DNA of 51,544 bases from an uncultured Chitinophagaceae bacterium (GTDB taxonomy: Bacteria; Bacteroidota; Bacteroidia; Chitinophagales; Chitinophagaceae): the NCBI GenBank assembly GCA_937858715.1, contig CALLZY010000032.1:1-51544 (forward strand), in the 5' to 3' direction. How positions within the stretch are numbered: position 1 is the first letter of the stretch; each line of letters begins with the position of its first letter. Position numbers and translations under genes: made by a program. Below are positions 23,298 through 33,030 of the stretch, one piece after another. The notes beneath the pieces were generated by a model. The model was not told the DNA's origin. It made no database searches and saw only the letters and a program-made list of their open reading frames with translations.

Positions 23298-25319
23298 CTA
23301 AAGTGAAATTAAAAAGGTAGTACCAGCTTTTGAGGCATGTATAATAGATATTTCAGCTCCAATTATTTTTGCTATATCTCTTATTAAGTACAGGCCAAGT
23401 CCGTTCTTGCCACTTCTGATATTGTTATTATCTAACAATATCGCCAATTCGTCTTTGCTGATGCCAGGGCCATTATCTGTGACAGTTAGCTTAATCTTAT
23501 CATTATCTTTCCAGGCATCCCATTTAATGTTTATTTCGTTGTTTTTTGCTGTGTTAATAGCATTGGCGGTTAGATTATTTATGATTACTTGCAACAAGTT
23601 TTCATCTGTTTTAATCGTCAATTCCTGTTGGCAATTAAAGCTCATGGTCAGGTTATCTATATTATTGAATAAAAGCTTTACCCTTTCATATAAGGTTGTC
23701 ACCAGAATTGTTTTTATTTCAGGCCTGAAATTTTCCATCTGGCTTTTACTCCATATCAACATGTTCTCCATGGTTTCGAGCAAAGCTACAGCCGAATTTT
23801 CCGTATTCTGTTGCATGCTTGCAAGCTGTTTTGGATTGAGCGGGGTGGAGCCATCTTTTTGCAAGTGGAACAGGTTAATTAAACGGGATACGGGACTGCG
23901 AAGATCATGGCTTAGGATTGCAAAAAACTTAGCTTTCATCTTATTTGCCTTGTCCAACTCATTATTTAAAACAGTAAGGGCAGCGTTTGATTTTCTTCGT
24001 TGTCTGTTCTGCCTGAATAGTAATATTCCAATCAGGCTTATCATTCCCAGCATTACTATAAGAACAATAACTGCTTTTTGTTGGTTTCGTAAATCAATTT
24101 GCTTTAACTGTAATTCGTGGTTTGCCTTTTCGACTTCTCTTTGACTTTCTGCCTTTGCAATCTTGTTTTTATTTTCCTGACTGTAGATGGAATCCTGTAT
24201 TTCAGAATAAAACCTGTAGTTATAATAGGCATTTTTATAATCTCCTTTTTGCTCCTGTATTTCTGCAAGTACACCAGAGAAATAAGAAAGGCCGTCAACA
24301 CTTCCTGTTTCTTTGCTTAGTTTTAATGATGCTTCTGCGTATCTCTCAGCTTCATTAAGCCATAATTGTTTGTTGGCACTATACCCTGTTCTGACAGGAA
24401 GTGAAATATTATAATTAGCTGCAGCCGCATCTTTATAAGCCACACTTATATTACCCTTATTGGTTATTGCATCGGCAAATAATGGGTTTAGCCTGTTCCA
24501 TATGCTGTCGGCTTTTAGCCGTAAGCGGAGTACCGCAGCATAATCGTTTCCCATTGCCAATGGCATTTGCGACCACAGAATTGCTTTATCAAAATCGTTA
24601 CCATTAGGTTCAATTATTTCTGCACTTTTTTTGAAAAAGGCTCTTGAACTGTCTGCCTTATTCTGGCTGTAATAAATTATGGCTTTGGTTTGAAAATTTT
24701 GTCCTAATGCCAGATCATCACCAATTGCCTTGTTAATTTCTATAGCTTGGTTAAGGTATTTATGGGCACTTGCAAAATCATTTTGAAGAATGTACAATTT
24801 GGAAATATTACTTAGGAACAGGGGCTTTTTACGCTTGTCTGTCATTTTATCTGCCAATTCAATGGCCTTAAAAGAGTAAGAGGCGGCTGTTGCATAATCA
24901 TTTTTAATATTCTGTGCGGCGGCTGCCATATCATTGTAGATGTTGGCCAGCGTAACAGTATCTTTTGCTTTTAAGGAAATTTCTGCAGCTTGCTGATAAT
25001 AATGCATTGAAGAGTCGTAATTCCCCAAATTGCTGTAATACTGGCCATAGTTACTGGTAAAAACAGAAATGGCTTTTTGCCAGTTCATTTTTTTGGCAAG
25101 GGGCAAGCCTTTATTGTTGTAATATAACGCCTTAGTTGCTTCAGTATTTATAAGGGCATTAAACAACTTACTGCAAGCCTTCACTGTTGCACTGTCTGGA
25201 ATATCCCTGTTGGCTTCTGCTACAAGCTTGTTTATTTCCTGCTCATTGGGTATGAGTGCTTGTGCCGCAGCTTTGAAACAAAGGAATGATATTACTATAT
25301 ATGTTATCAGGGTTTTCAC
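23298..25319 (-). CDS. TPR-repeat sensor histidine kinase
   Basis: 673 residues, starting at GTG that overlaps the stop of the response-regulator gene (GTGA). Signal peptide ending AAAQA; a periplasmic tetratricopeptide region (about 40-380); coiled coil; one transmembrane helix (about 405-425, VIVLIVMLGMISLIGILLF); then a HisKA domain with H471 in FFAILSHDLRSPVSRL; and an HATPase domain with N-box NNLTANAINTA, DNGPGI and GLGLYLI. The kinase type is the HisKA class, although its partner is a LytTR regulator, which more often pairs with LytS-type kinases. It is translationally coupled to that regulator. Confidence 0.87.
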   Translation of the reverse strand: MKTLITYIVISFLCFKAAAQALIPNEQEINKLVAEANRDIPDSATVKACSKLFNALINTEATKALYYNNKGLPLAKKMNWQKAISVFTSNYGQYYSNLGNYDSSMHYYQQAAEISLKAKDTVTLANIYNDMAAAAQNIKNDYATAASYSFKAIELADKMTDKRKKPLFLSNISKLYILQNDFASAHKYLNQAIEINKAIGDDLALGQNFQTKAIIYYSQNKADSSRAFFKKSAEIIEPNGNDFDKAILWSQMPLAMGNDYAAVLRLRLKADSIWNRLNPLFADAITNKGNISVAYKDAAAANYNISLPVRTGYSANKQLWLNEAERYAEASLKLSKETGSVDGLSYFSGVLAEIQEQKGDYKNAYYNYRFYSEIQDSIYSQENKNKIAKAESQREVEKANHELQLKQIDLRNQQKAVIVLIVMLGMISLIGILLFRQNRQRRKSNAALTVLNNELDKANKMKAKFFAILSHDLRSPVSRLINLFHLQKDGSTPLNPKQLASMQQNTENSAVALLETMENMLIWSKSQMENFRPEIKTILVTTLYERVKLLFNNIDNLTMSFNCQQELTIKTDENLLQVIINNLTANAINTAKNNEINIKWDAWKDNDKIKLTVTDNGPGISKDELAILLDNNNIRSGKNGLGLYLIRDIAKIIGAEISIIHASKAGTTFLISL

Positions 25320-26050
25320 AAGTTCATCAATTTAAAAAAGTCAGCTTTGTATGCCCTTCCAATCGGTAAAGAATGGCCATTGGCAGTTACATAACTGGTG
25401 TTAATTGTAGTAATAAAAACAGGTTGTACTGCATAGCTTTTATGTACCCTTATAAAGTTGCTGAAGCTTTTTTCTTTCAGAAGGTTCCCTAATGTACAAA
25501 GAATATGATATTTCCCTTCTGTTGTTACTATAGTAGTATAGTCTTTTAAAGCCTCAAGATAAATGATGGTGTGCAACGACAGTTTTACAAGTTTTGTGCC
25601 TTCCTTTATAAAAATAATATCTCCACCTAAATTGTATTCCAGCAATGAAGATTTATTTTTTAATGTAAAGTACTCATGAACCCGGTTTATTGTAATGGCA
25701 AATCGATCTGTATTAATGGGCTTAATAAGAAAATCCAGTGCCGCCAATTCAAAACCCTCCACCGCATAATCAGGATAAGAAGTAATGAATATCACCGCAG
25801 GGATATGACTAAGTTGTTTACGTAATTCAAGCCCATTTATACCAGGCATATCAATATCTAAAAAAGCAATATCTGCTTTTTTGTTTTTTATTGCTTTAAT
25901 GGTTTCAAAAGGTGAGCTGTACACACCGGCTATTTTCAGTATTGGATATTTTTTGACAAAGGAAACAGTTGTTAACCTGTCAATTTCGTCATCGTCTGTA
26001 ATAATACACTTGTATGGAGGTGTAAATGTCAATGCTGGTTTTGTTCTCAA
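25316..26050 (-). CDS. LytTR-family response regulator
   Basis: About 244 residues. The receiver domain (about 14-130) has acidic pocket ITDDDEID and phospho-acceptor D65 in IAFLDIDMPG. The LytTR DNA-binding domain (about 145-244) includes VKLSLHTIIYLEALKDYTTI, FIRVHKSYAV and HSLPIGRAYK. The first possible codon is TTG at 26050, and this TTG is also part of a perfect -7 element (TAAATTTG), so a second TTG at 26032 (MTFTPPYKCIITDDD) may be the real start. It is divergent, across about 290 nt, from the lectin/astacin operon, which is its most obvious candidate target. That gap shows no other gene. Confidence 0.86.
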   Translation of the reverse strand: MRTKPALTFTPPYKCIITDDDEIDRLTTVSFVKKYPILKIAGVYSSPFETIKAIKNKKADIAFLDIDMPGINGLELRKQLSHIPAVIFITSYPDYAVEGFELAALDFLIKPINTDRFAITINRVHEYFTLKNKSSLLEYNLGGDIIFIKEGTKLVKLSLHTIIYLEALKDYTTIVTTEGKYHILCTLGNLLKEKSFSNFIRVHKSYAVQPVFITTINTSYVTANGHSLPIGRAYKADFFKLMNL

Positions 26051-26342
26051 ATTTAATATAATTTGCTATTTGCCGATTATTTCTGTTGTTTATCTATTGG
26101 GACAACCCTCTCCCATTCCAGAAGTATAGTTTTACTTAAAACTTACTTATGCAAAATCTAACATTGAGGGTACTACTCATACTAACCTTGATTACTTGAT
26201 TCAGGAAAAAGGGGCAACGCCTGGTAGCCATAAGCACAATAGTATTGGCAGTCTAACCCCTCTACCCTTAATAAAGTATTGAAAAGTAAATGGAATGTCT
26301 GATGACTCATAAATATTTTTTTAATCTAAAATCAATTTTAAA

Positions 26343-26759
26343 ATGAAAAAGGCCACTTATACCTTATTCATACTTTTTCTTACCACAACTATGTTTGCCC
26401 AATCACCCATTGGCAAATGGAAAATTGTGTCATATGTGAGTGAATTTAACGGGCAGAAATTTGACAGCCACAAAGCTCTTTTGCAACAAAGGCCCTGTGC
26501 GGCAAAAATTGTATATGAAATTAATTCAAATGGCACTTATCGCCTCAATGCTGCAAATAGCGGTTGTGATGAAAGGTATATTAAAATACAAGAGAAATTG
26601 CATTCCGAAGAAGTATGGACTGTTAAGGGTAATAAAATCACTATTGGGCACAAAAAGGCAATTTCCGTAGGGCATACATACACCTTCAGCATAAAAGGCG
26701 ATATAATGATTTGGACCGGAACAGATGGGGAAGGAGTAATAACTTATAAAAAACTTTAA
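26343..26759 (+). CDS. small secreted lipocalin-like protein
   Basis: 138 residues with signal peptide MKKATYTLFILFLTTTMFAQ. The mature part starts SPIGKWKIVSYVSEFNGQ and ends in alternating beta strands (EVWTVKGNKITIGHK, YTFSIKGDIMIWTGTDGEGV), the pattern of Bacteroidota lipocalin-like proteins. Two cysteines (RPCAAK and NSGCDER) could form a disulfide. It is the first of three closely spaced genes for secreted proteins (12 and 9 nt gaps). The ligand is unknown. Confidence 0.68.
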   Translation: MKKATYTLFILFLTTTMFAQSPIGKWKIVSYVSEFNGQKFDSHKALLQQRPCAAKIVYEINSNGTYRLNAANSGCDERYIKIQEKLHSEEVWTVKGNKITIGHKKAISVGHTYTFSIKGDIMIWTGTDGEGVITYKKL

Positions 26760-26771
26760 AAAAATAGTGAC

Positions 26772-28409
26772 ATGAAAAAAGTTATTATAATTCTTTTACA
26801 CTCCCTTTTTGTCATTAATTCTTTTGCCCAAAAACTAGCAGATGGGGAGTATTACATAAAAGTTATTCGCCACAATAAGTATATGGCAATAGAAGGAGCT
26901 GAGAAGGCAAATGGTGGCAAACTGGTGCAATGGGATTTTGAACCCAAAAAGCATTTTGCTTTTATTGTCAAAAACCTGGGAGGATCTCTTTACAGTATTC
27001 AATGTAAAAATAGCGGCAGGTATCTAAGTAGTGAAGGTCAGTATCCCTCAACCGGTGCAAAACTGATTCAATGGGACTGGCTCAACCAGGATAATCAGAA
27101 GTTTATAATTCTGCCTGCTGAAAACGGAGCTTCCGGATACAGGATGAAGTTGTATTACAAGTATCTGGATATAAAACTATCTGGTTGGAACAGCACAACT
27201 TTTACACCTGGTAACGGCACTCATTTCATAGTGGATGAATTCCTAAAAGACGCCCCTATGCTGCTTGATTTTAAGAAGAATGAGCCTGGTGATGAACCTT
27301 CTACTCTTTACAAGCAGAAAAAGACGGATAATGTATCAAAAACAAAGCAAAGTACTCAACTGACAAAAGTACTTACTGATGTTCCGGATGGAATTTATAA
27401 GATCAGGATTAACGAAAGTGGAAAATACCTGGCTATTGCCGGCCAGGAGGACCATAGCAATGGCATGAGGCTGATTCAATGGGATATGTTACCAAGAAAT
27501 AACCATTTATTCAAGGTTACAAAACTCGACAACGGAAATTATACAATTGCTGCAGTACATAGCGAAAAAGTTTTGGATGTAGTTGATATGCGAACTTCTG
27601 ATGGCACACAAGTACAACAATGGGAAAATTTGAATGGAAGCAACCAGCAGTGGAAGTTTATTAATGCCGGGGATAACAAGGTAAGAATATTCAGTGTGGC
27701 AAGCGGCAAAGAACTGGTATTGTCAGGGAAAAGAAGTGACCCAAATAATGGAGTAGCTCTTTGTATAGAAAGTAATGCAGAGCAAACCTATTCACTTATA
27801 CCCGCAAGAGCTAATAAGTTTACAGAATACATTACCGTTCGCAATATGGAAATTCGTTCACCCAAAACGGGTGGAGACCAAAGCTTATTTGGAAATATCA
27901 GAATTTATGTGATAAATAAGAACGACAAAAGCAAAGGCTCCTATTATTTATCGCCAACAAATGTGCCTTTTGTACGAACTGAAAATAATTCATACGACAT
28001 TGGTAAAACCAGACGCCTGATTTTACTGGGGGAGTTTAAGTTCAAAATTTCATCAGAAGAGCTTGTTGGTTCAAAACTGGTAATAGTATATTCTGTTAAT
28101 GAGAATGATGCTTCTGTTTTTACAACTTTCACCCATGATTACAATATTTCTCCAGGAGGCGACATTCCTTTTGAGCCAGATTTGGACCCAATGGTGTCTG
28201 GCGGTGCTGATGATTTTTATGTACTGAAAAACTCTTTTAGCAACTGCGTAAAAAATAAGCTTACTCCAGGAAAATTTGCAAACTGGCAAGAATTTTATAT
28301 AACAGATATTCCTGCCGGTTGTAACGTACATATTAATATGCAAGATGAAGACGGAAGCGATAACTGGCTTGATGTTTATTTCGACATTTCAAAACAAAGA
28401 AACAATTAA
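26772..28409 (+). CDS. secreted protein with two ricin-type lectin domains and an unknown C-terminal domain
   Basis: 545 residues with signal peptide MKKVIIILLHSLFVINSFAQ. Two ricin B-type beta-trefoils are visible through QxW-like repeats: LVQWDFEPKKHF and LIQWDWLNQDNQKF in the first (about 22-155), LIQWDMLPRNNHLF and VQQWENLNGSNQQWKF in the second (about 205-345). The remaining 200 residues contain beta-rich sequence with one late pair of cysteines (SFSNCVKNK and PAGCNVHI) that I do not recognise. It lies between a lipocalin-like gene and an astacin-lectin gene and probably binds glycans or peptides together with them. No type IX sorting domain is visible. Confidence 0.8.
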   Translation: MKKVIIILLHSLFVINSFAQKLADGEYYIKVIRHNKYMAIEGAEKANGGKLVQWDFEPKKHFAFIVKNLGGSLYSIQCKNSGRYLSSEGQYPSTGAKLIQWDWLNQDNQKFIILPAENGASGYRMKLYYKYLDIKLSGWNSTTFTPGNGTHFIVDEFLKDAPMLLDFKKNEPGDEPSTLYKQKKTDNVSKTKQSTQLTKVLTDVPDGIYKIRINESGKYLAIAGQEDHSNGMRLIQWDMLPRNNHLFKVTKLDNGNYTIAAVHSEKVLDVVDMRTSDGTQVQQWENLNGSNQQWKFINAGDNKVRIFSVASGKELVLSGKRSDPNNGVALCIESNAEQTYSLIPARANKFTEYITVRNMEIRSPKTGGDQSLFGNIRIYVINKNDKSKGSYYLSPTNVPFVRTENNSYDIGKTRRLILLGEFKFKISSEELVGSKLVIVYSVNENDASVFTTFTHDYNISPGGDIPFEPDLDPMVSGGADDFYVLKNSFSNCVKNKLTPGKFANWQEFYITDIPAGCNVHINMQDEDGSDNWLDVYFDISKQRNN

Positions 28410-28418
28410 TAAATATTT

Positions 28419-29843
28419 ATGAAACAAGTTACAAGTGTTTTATTCTTCCTGTTTGTTGTTCAGGCATTGAAGGCACAAAACGGATACGTACAACAAAGTT
28501 TAAAACTTCCACAAAGCAATGAGTACAAAAATTATTTTGTCAAAAAAATTGGAGTAAACTATGTACTCAACGGAGATATTATAGTAGGAAATACATTGCA
28601 AAAGACAATGCTCTATCAAAACAACAGCAGCGATGGTTATTTGTGGCCTAAAGGTTATATACCGGTAAAGGTGGACGAGAACCTAAAAGTGACCAATTGG
28701 GAAACAAAGGCACTATACGATGTTATTATGATGGGCATACAGCAAATTAATGACCAAACGAGGGTAAAGCTTAAGCCATATAGCGGAGAAAAGGACTTTA
28801 TTTTTATTACTTATTCTCCCGACACATCTTATGGTGGACTGTCACCAGTTGGCAAAAAAGGAGGTGAACAGGTTATTTATATTACAAAAGTAGGAAGAAG
28901 TGTACGAACTGTTATCCATGAGTTACTTCATTCACTCGGGTTTTGGCATGAGCAAAACCGATGGGACAGAGACCAGTATATTAGCATTAACCTGGATAAT
29001 GTAGATAACGAATGGAAATATGCTTTTCAAATAGAACCCGGAACTACAGCAACGCCTTATGATTATTTTTCTATAATGCATTACTCAAACTATGCGTTTT
29101 CAAAAAATGGAAATATTGTTATTGCATCCAAGAAAGACAGTAGGGAGTTGCTTGGCGGGCAGTGGCTAAGCAAATCTGATATTCAAGGTATAAACGCTGC
29201 CTATTGGTATAACGATGGTTTGCCAAACATTAATTTTAAAAGTGAACTTGAGAATAATTTTGCGAAGCTGGCTAAGCAACAAAAAGTGAAACAGCTTGTT
29301 CCGCAGCAGCCTGTGGGTAATGGCCTGTTTAAAATAAAAATAAACCAAACAGGAAAGTACTTGGCCATTGAGGGTATTAGCAAAGATAACGGCGCCAGGC
29401 TGGTGCAATGGGATTATGTAAACCAGCTAAACCACCAGTTTTATATACGGAATATTGATGGGGTTTACACTATACAGGCAGCACATTCACATTTGTATAT
29501 TAATGTGGCAGGCCAGGCAGTGATGGATGGCAGCCCGGTTATACAATGGCAATATGCCAACCAGGATAATGTAAAATGGAAACTTGTGTACGTTAATAAA
29601 AATGAAGGAAGCAAATCTGGTTGGGCCATACAGGGTGTACAGTCAGGGTCGTACATGAGCCTGCAGAGTTTTAGCGGCAACAATAACGGCGAAGCCCTTG
29701 TTATCAAATCAAGGGGCTACGGCGATGGGGCGCAGGAATCTGTGCAAACATTTACATTTGAAAAAATTGGTGAATTACCAATGAGTGAAAAAGGGTTGTA
29801 CCAACACTCGCCACACATGTTGCCTAAATCAAAAAGCAAGTAA
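28419..29843 (+). CDS. secreted astacin-family (M12A) metallopeptidase with ricin-type lectin domain
   Basis: 474 residues with signal peptide ending LKAQ. The astacin catalytic motif is complete: VIHELLHSLGFWHEQNRWD with H167, E168, H171 and H177, plus the Met-turn SIMHYSNY (M220, Y222). The ricin B-type trefoil (about 308-455) has LVQWDYVNQLNHQF and VIQWQYANQDNVKWKL. The N-terminal 80 residues may act as a propeptide. A protease carrying its own lectin domain, next to a stand-alone lectin, suggests targeted degradation of a glycosylated or matrix substrate. It is the last gene of the operon; no terminator hairpin is seen in the 4-nt gap to argH. Confidence 0.88.
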   Translation: MKQVTSVLFFLFVVQALKAQNGYVQQSLKLPQSNEYKNYFVKKIGVNYVLNGDIIVGNTLQKTMLYQNNSSDGYLWPKGYIPVKVDENLKVTNWETKALYDVIMMGIQQINDQTRVKLKPYSGEKDFIFITYSPDTSYGGLSPVGKKGGEQVIYITKVGRSVRTVIHELLHSLGFWHEQNRWDRDQYISINLDNVDNEWKYAFQIEPGTTATPYDYFSIMHYSNYAFSKNGNIVIASKKDSRELLGGQWLSKSDIQGINAAYWYNDGLPNINFKSELENNFAKLAKQQKVKQLVPQQPVGNGLFKIKINQTGKYLAIEGISKDNGARLVQWDYVNQLNHQFYIRNIDGVYTIQAAHSHLYINVAGQAVMDGSPVIQWQYANQDNVKWKLVYVNKNEGSKSGWAIQGVQSGSYMSLQSFSGNNNGEALVIKSRGYGDGAQESVQTFTFEKIGELPMSEKGLYQHSPHMLPKSKSK

Positions 29844-29847
29844 TAAA

Positions 29848-31179
29848 TTAATACAGGAGTTTGTATAAAGCTTGTTTCACAGATGCAAACGGAAAGGACT
29901 CAAGAACTGTTTGCATCTGTTTTTTTATTTCGGCTGTACACAGATTTCCGATGCTTCCTTCGTGTGTGTGATGGATTTCAGAATTATATTTGAAGTTGCC
30001 TGACTCAATGTTATAACCAATTTTCTTATACGCATCCCTGAAAGGGGTTCCTGTGTTTACCAGTTTGTTCACTTCTTCAACACTGAACAGGTACTTGTAT
30101 TTTTCATCAGCCAGAATGTCTTTTTTGATTTCAATGTTCGAGAGCATCAGCCCGGCCATTCCAATACAGTCTTTCAATGTTTTGAAAGCAGGGAAAAGAT
30201 GTTCTTTCAGCAGTTGCAAATCACGGTGATAACCTGAAGGAAGGTTTGTTGTCATCAGTATGATTTCGTTTGGCAATGCTTTAATGCGGTTGCAATGCGA
30301 ACGAATCAATTCAAACACATCAGGATTCTTTTTGTGAGGCATTATACTGCTGCCTGTTGTAAGTTCTGCAGGAAAAGAAATAAAATCAAAATTTTGGTTT
30401 AAGTACAGGCAGGTATCCATGCTTAGTTTGGCCAGCGTCTCTGCCACATTTGCCAGTGATTGTGCTGCAATCCGTTCTGCCTTGCCCCGGCCCATTTGGG
30501 CATAAACAACGTTGTAATTCAAATCAGCAAAGCCAAGCAGTTTGGTGGTGAGTGTTCTGTTAATGGGAAAAGAAGATCCGTAACCTGCCGCAGAACCCAA
30601 AGGGTTTTTATTTACCACATCATAAGCGGCTTTTATTGTAATAACATCATCAACCAAGCCTTCCGCATATGCACCAAACCACAAGCCGAAAGATGATGGC
30701 ATGGCTAATTGCAGGTGAGTATAGCCTGGTAAGAGATGGTTTTTATACTTTTCGCTTTGAGATTGCAGTAATTCAAAAAAAGGTAGGATGGTATTTACCA
30801 ATTCCTCCAGTTCGTTTCTTAAAAAAAGCTTTACATCTACTAAAACCTGGTCGTTGCGGCTGCGGGCAGAATGAATTTTCTTTCCGGTATCACCCAGTTT
30901 TTTTGTAAGTAAATATTCTACCTGTGAGTGGACATCTTCAACTTCCGGGTTAATAATGAATGAAGCGTTTTGGGTTGAATTATAGATGTTTCTGAGTTCT
31001 TTAACCAGTTCTTCTCTTTCCACTCTAGTTAGCAGGCCTGCAGATTCGAGCATGGTTACATGTGCAATGGAACCCAGCACATCGAAAGGAGCCAGCATCA
31101 GGTCAAATTCACGGTCGTTGCCTACAGTAAATTTTTCTACCTCGGCCAGTGAGGCTTTATCTTTTTGCCAGAGCTTCAT
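29848..31179 (-). CDS. argH: argininosuccinate lyase
   Basis: 443 residues, fumarase/aspartase superfamily. It splits argininosuccinate into arginine and fumarate, the last biosynthetic step. The signature GSSIMPHKKNPDVFELIRSH is exact. Other core regions are DVHSQVEYLLTKKLGDTGKK and HSARSRNDQV. The start overlaps the upstream deacetylase stop by 4 nt. It is the last gene of the minus-strand arginine operon. Confidence 0.96.
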   Translation of the reverse strand: MKLWQKDKASLAEVEKFTVGNDREFDLMLAPFDVLGSIAHVTMLESAGLLTRVEREELVKELRNIYNSTQNASFIINPEVEDVHSQVEYLLTKKLGDTGKKIHSARSRNDQVLVDVKLFLRNELEELVNTILPFFELLQSQSEKYKNHLLPGYTHLQLAMPSSFGLWFGAYAEGLVDDVITIKAAYDVVNKNPLGSAAGYGSSFPINRTLTTKLLGFADLNYNVVYAQMGRGKAERIAAQSLANVAETLAKLSMDTCLYLNQNFDFISFPAELTTGSSIMPHKKNPDVFELIRSHCNRIKALPNEIILMTTNLPSGYHRDLQLLKEHLFPAFKTLKDCIGMAGLMLSNIEIKKDILADEKYKYLFSVEEVNKLVNTGTPFRDAYKKIGYNIESGNFKYNSEIHHTHEGSIGNLCTAEIKKQMQTVLESFPFASVKQALYKLLY

Positions 31180-32246
31180 AATACCTGATTTAATAACTGG
31201 ATATAAAGTTCAATACCTTTTTTAATTTCTTCGATATAAATATACTCATCTGCAGTATGGCTTCTGGCAGAATCGCCAGGACCCATTTTCAATGACGGAA
31301 ATGGCATTAATGCTTTGTCAGATGTAGTTGGTGAACCATAGTAACTGCGTCCTAGTGTTATGCCGGCCTTTACTAACGGGTGCTCTAGTGATATGGAAGT
31401 GGAGCGTAGCCTTGTGCTCCGCGGCTTCACTTCAGATTGAACATTTGATTTAATTATTTCTATAACTTCTTCAAAACTGTATAATTCATTGATACGGGTG
31501 TCCACAACAAACTTGCAAACAGCCGGAACAACATTATGCGCCTTGTTCTCTGTTTCAATTACTGTAATACTCATTTTAGATGGGCCAAGCAATTCAGATA
31601 CTTTGTCGAATTGATAAGTACGAAACCACTCAACATCCTTTAGTGCTTTGTAGATGGCATTTTCACCTTCGTTGCGGGCAGCATGGCCTGCTTTACCATA
31701 GCTATAGCAGTCAATAACCATTAGCCCTCTTTCAGCAACAGCCATTTGCATTTGTGTGGGCTCCCCCACAATGGCACAATCTATTTTGGGTAAATAGGGT
31801 AATGTGTATTCAATACCACCGCTTCCGCTTATTTCTTCTTCTGCAGTGGCAGCAATAATAAGGTTGTATTTGAGATTTGGATTGTCGTAATAATGAAGAA
31901 AAACAGCGATAAGTGAAACAAGACAGCCGCCGGCATCGTTGCTGCCTAACCCATAAAGTTTACCGTCTTCAGTGATGGGTGCAAAAGGGTCTTTGGTGTA
32001 TTGCGGGTTGGGCTTTACAGTGTCGTGGTGAGAATTTAGCAGGATAGTTGGTTTGTTCTCGTCGTAATATTTATTGAGAGCAAAAATATTATTGCCCACC
32101 CAGGTAGCCGGAATTTCTTTTGCAGACAGGAATTTTGCAATGATGGCGGCAGTTTTTTCTTCTTCCCTGCTAAAAGAAGGAGTCGCTATCAGGCTTTTCA
32201 ATAATTCAATGGCCTCATGTTGCAGTATGTTCAGTTTGTTACTCAT
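31176..32246 (-). CDS. argE: M20-family deacylase of arginine synthesis (ArgE-like)
   Basis: From the ATG at 32246 the protein has 356 residues. M20 zinc-hydrolase motifs: NSHHDTVKPN, GSNDAGGCLVSLIAVFL (bridging Asp), AATAEEEISGSGG (catalytic Glu) and VGEPTQMQMAVAERG. It should remove the acyl group from N-acylornithine or, given the carbamoyltransferase in this operon, N-acylcitrulline. The acyl group (acetyl or succinyl) cannot be told from the sequence. It overlaps argB by 8 nt and argH by 4 nt, so translation is coupled. Confidence 0.9.
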   Translation of the reverse strand: MSNKLNILQHEAIELLKSLIATPSFSREEEKTAAIIAKFLSAKEIPATWVGNNIFALNKYYDENKPTILLNSHHDTVKPNPQYTKDPFAPITEDGKLYGLGSNDAGGCLVSLIAVFLHYYDNPNLKYNLIIAATAEEEISGSGGIEYTLPYLPKIDCAIVGEPTQMQMAVAERGLMVIDCYSYGKAGHAARNEGENAIYKALKDVEWFRTYQFDKVSELLGPSKMSITVIETENKAHNVVPAVCKFVVDTRINELYSFEEVIEIIKSNVQSEVKPRSTRLRSTSISLEHPLVKAGITLGRSYYGSPTTSDKALMPFPSLKMGPGDSARSHTADEYIYIEEIKKGIELYIQLLNQVL

Positions 32247-33030
32247 GTATAATACTTGTGCCGTCACTGCCTTCAATTAAAGCATGAAGGTTTTCTGCTT
32301 TTCCGATAACCACTTTTTTTACTCCGCTTTTCAAAGCTGAAAAGGCGTTGTCGAGTTTGGGAATCATCCCGGCAAAAATGCTCCCTTTCTCTCTTAGCTC
32401 GGAGTAATATTCTTGTGACATCACTTTAATAAGTGAGCTTTCGTTATTTACATCTAGTAATACTCCGCTTTTCTCAAAAGAGAATATTAATGAAACCTCG
32501 AAAGCCTTACTTAAAGCTTTTGCTACTTCCTGGGCAATCGTATCAGCATTTGTGTTCAGCAGTTGCCCGTTCTCATCGTGTGTTATTGGTGCTGCGACAG
32601 GTGTAAACCCACTGTTAATAAGACTTGACCAGCTACCAGGGTTCACCATTTCTGACTTAACATCTCCAACTAAACCATAGTCAATATCCTTTTCCGGTCT
32701 TTTTACAGCCGGAATCAGGTTGCCATCAGCACCTGTTACCCCAAGTGCATTGCAGGAATGTTGTTGCAATTGGGCAACTATCTTTTTATTGATGAGCCCG
32801 GCATATACCATCGTTACCAAATCAATTGTAGCTGCATCTGTTATTCTACGCCCATCCACATACTTGCTTTCAATGCCAAGCAGGTCTCCAATTTTGGTTG
32901 CAACCTTTCCTCCCCCGTGAACGAGTATCTTATGCTCTTTTATTGTTGCAAAAGATACTAAGAACGATGTAAGTTTAGCATCATCGTCAACAATATTGCC
33001 TCCAATTTTTATGACAAATAATTTATCCAT
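32239..33030 (-). CDS. argB: acetylglutamate kinase
   Basis: 263-residue amino-acid kinase. FVIKIGGNIVDDD is the N-terminal phosphate-binding strand and LVHGGGKVATKIG the second glycine loop. The C-terminal GVKKVVIGKAENLHALI binds nucleotide. It phosphorylates N-acyl-glutamate. There is no long N-terminal helix of the arginine-sensitive hexameric type, so feedback inhibition is less likely. It overlaps both neighbours by 8 nt. Confidence 0.94.
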   Translation of the reverse strand: MDKLFVIKIGGNIVDDDAKLTSFLVSFATIKEHKILVHGGGKVATKIGDLLGIESKYVDGRRITDAATIDLVTMVYAGLINKKIVAQLQQHSCNALGVTGADGNLIPAVKRPEKDIDYGLVGDVKSEMVNPGSWSSLINSGFTPVAAPITHDENGQLLNTNADTIAQEVAKALSKAFEVSLIFSFEKSGVLLDVNNESSLIKVMSQEYYSELREKGSIFAGMIPKLDNAFSALKSGVKKVVIGKAENLHALIEGSDGTSIIHE

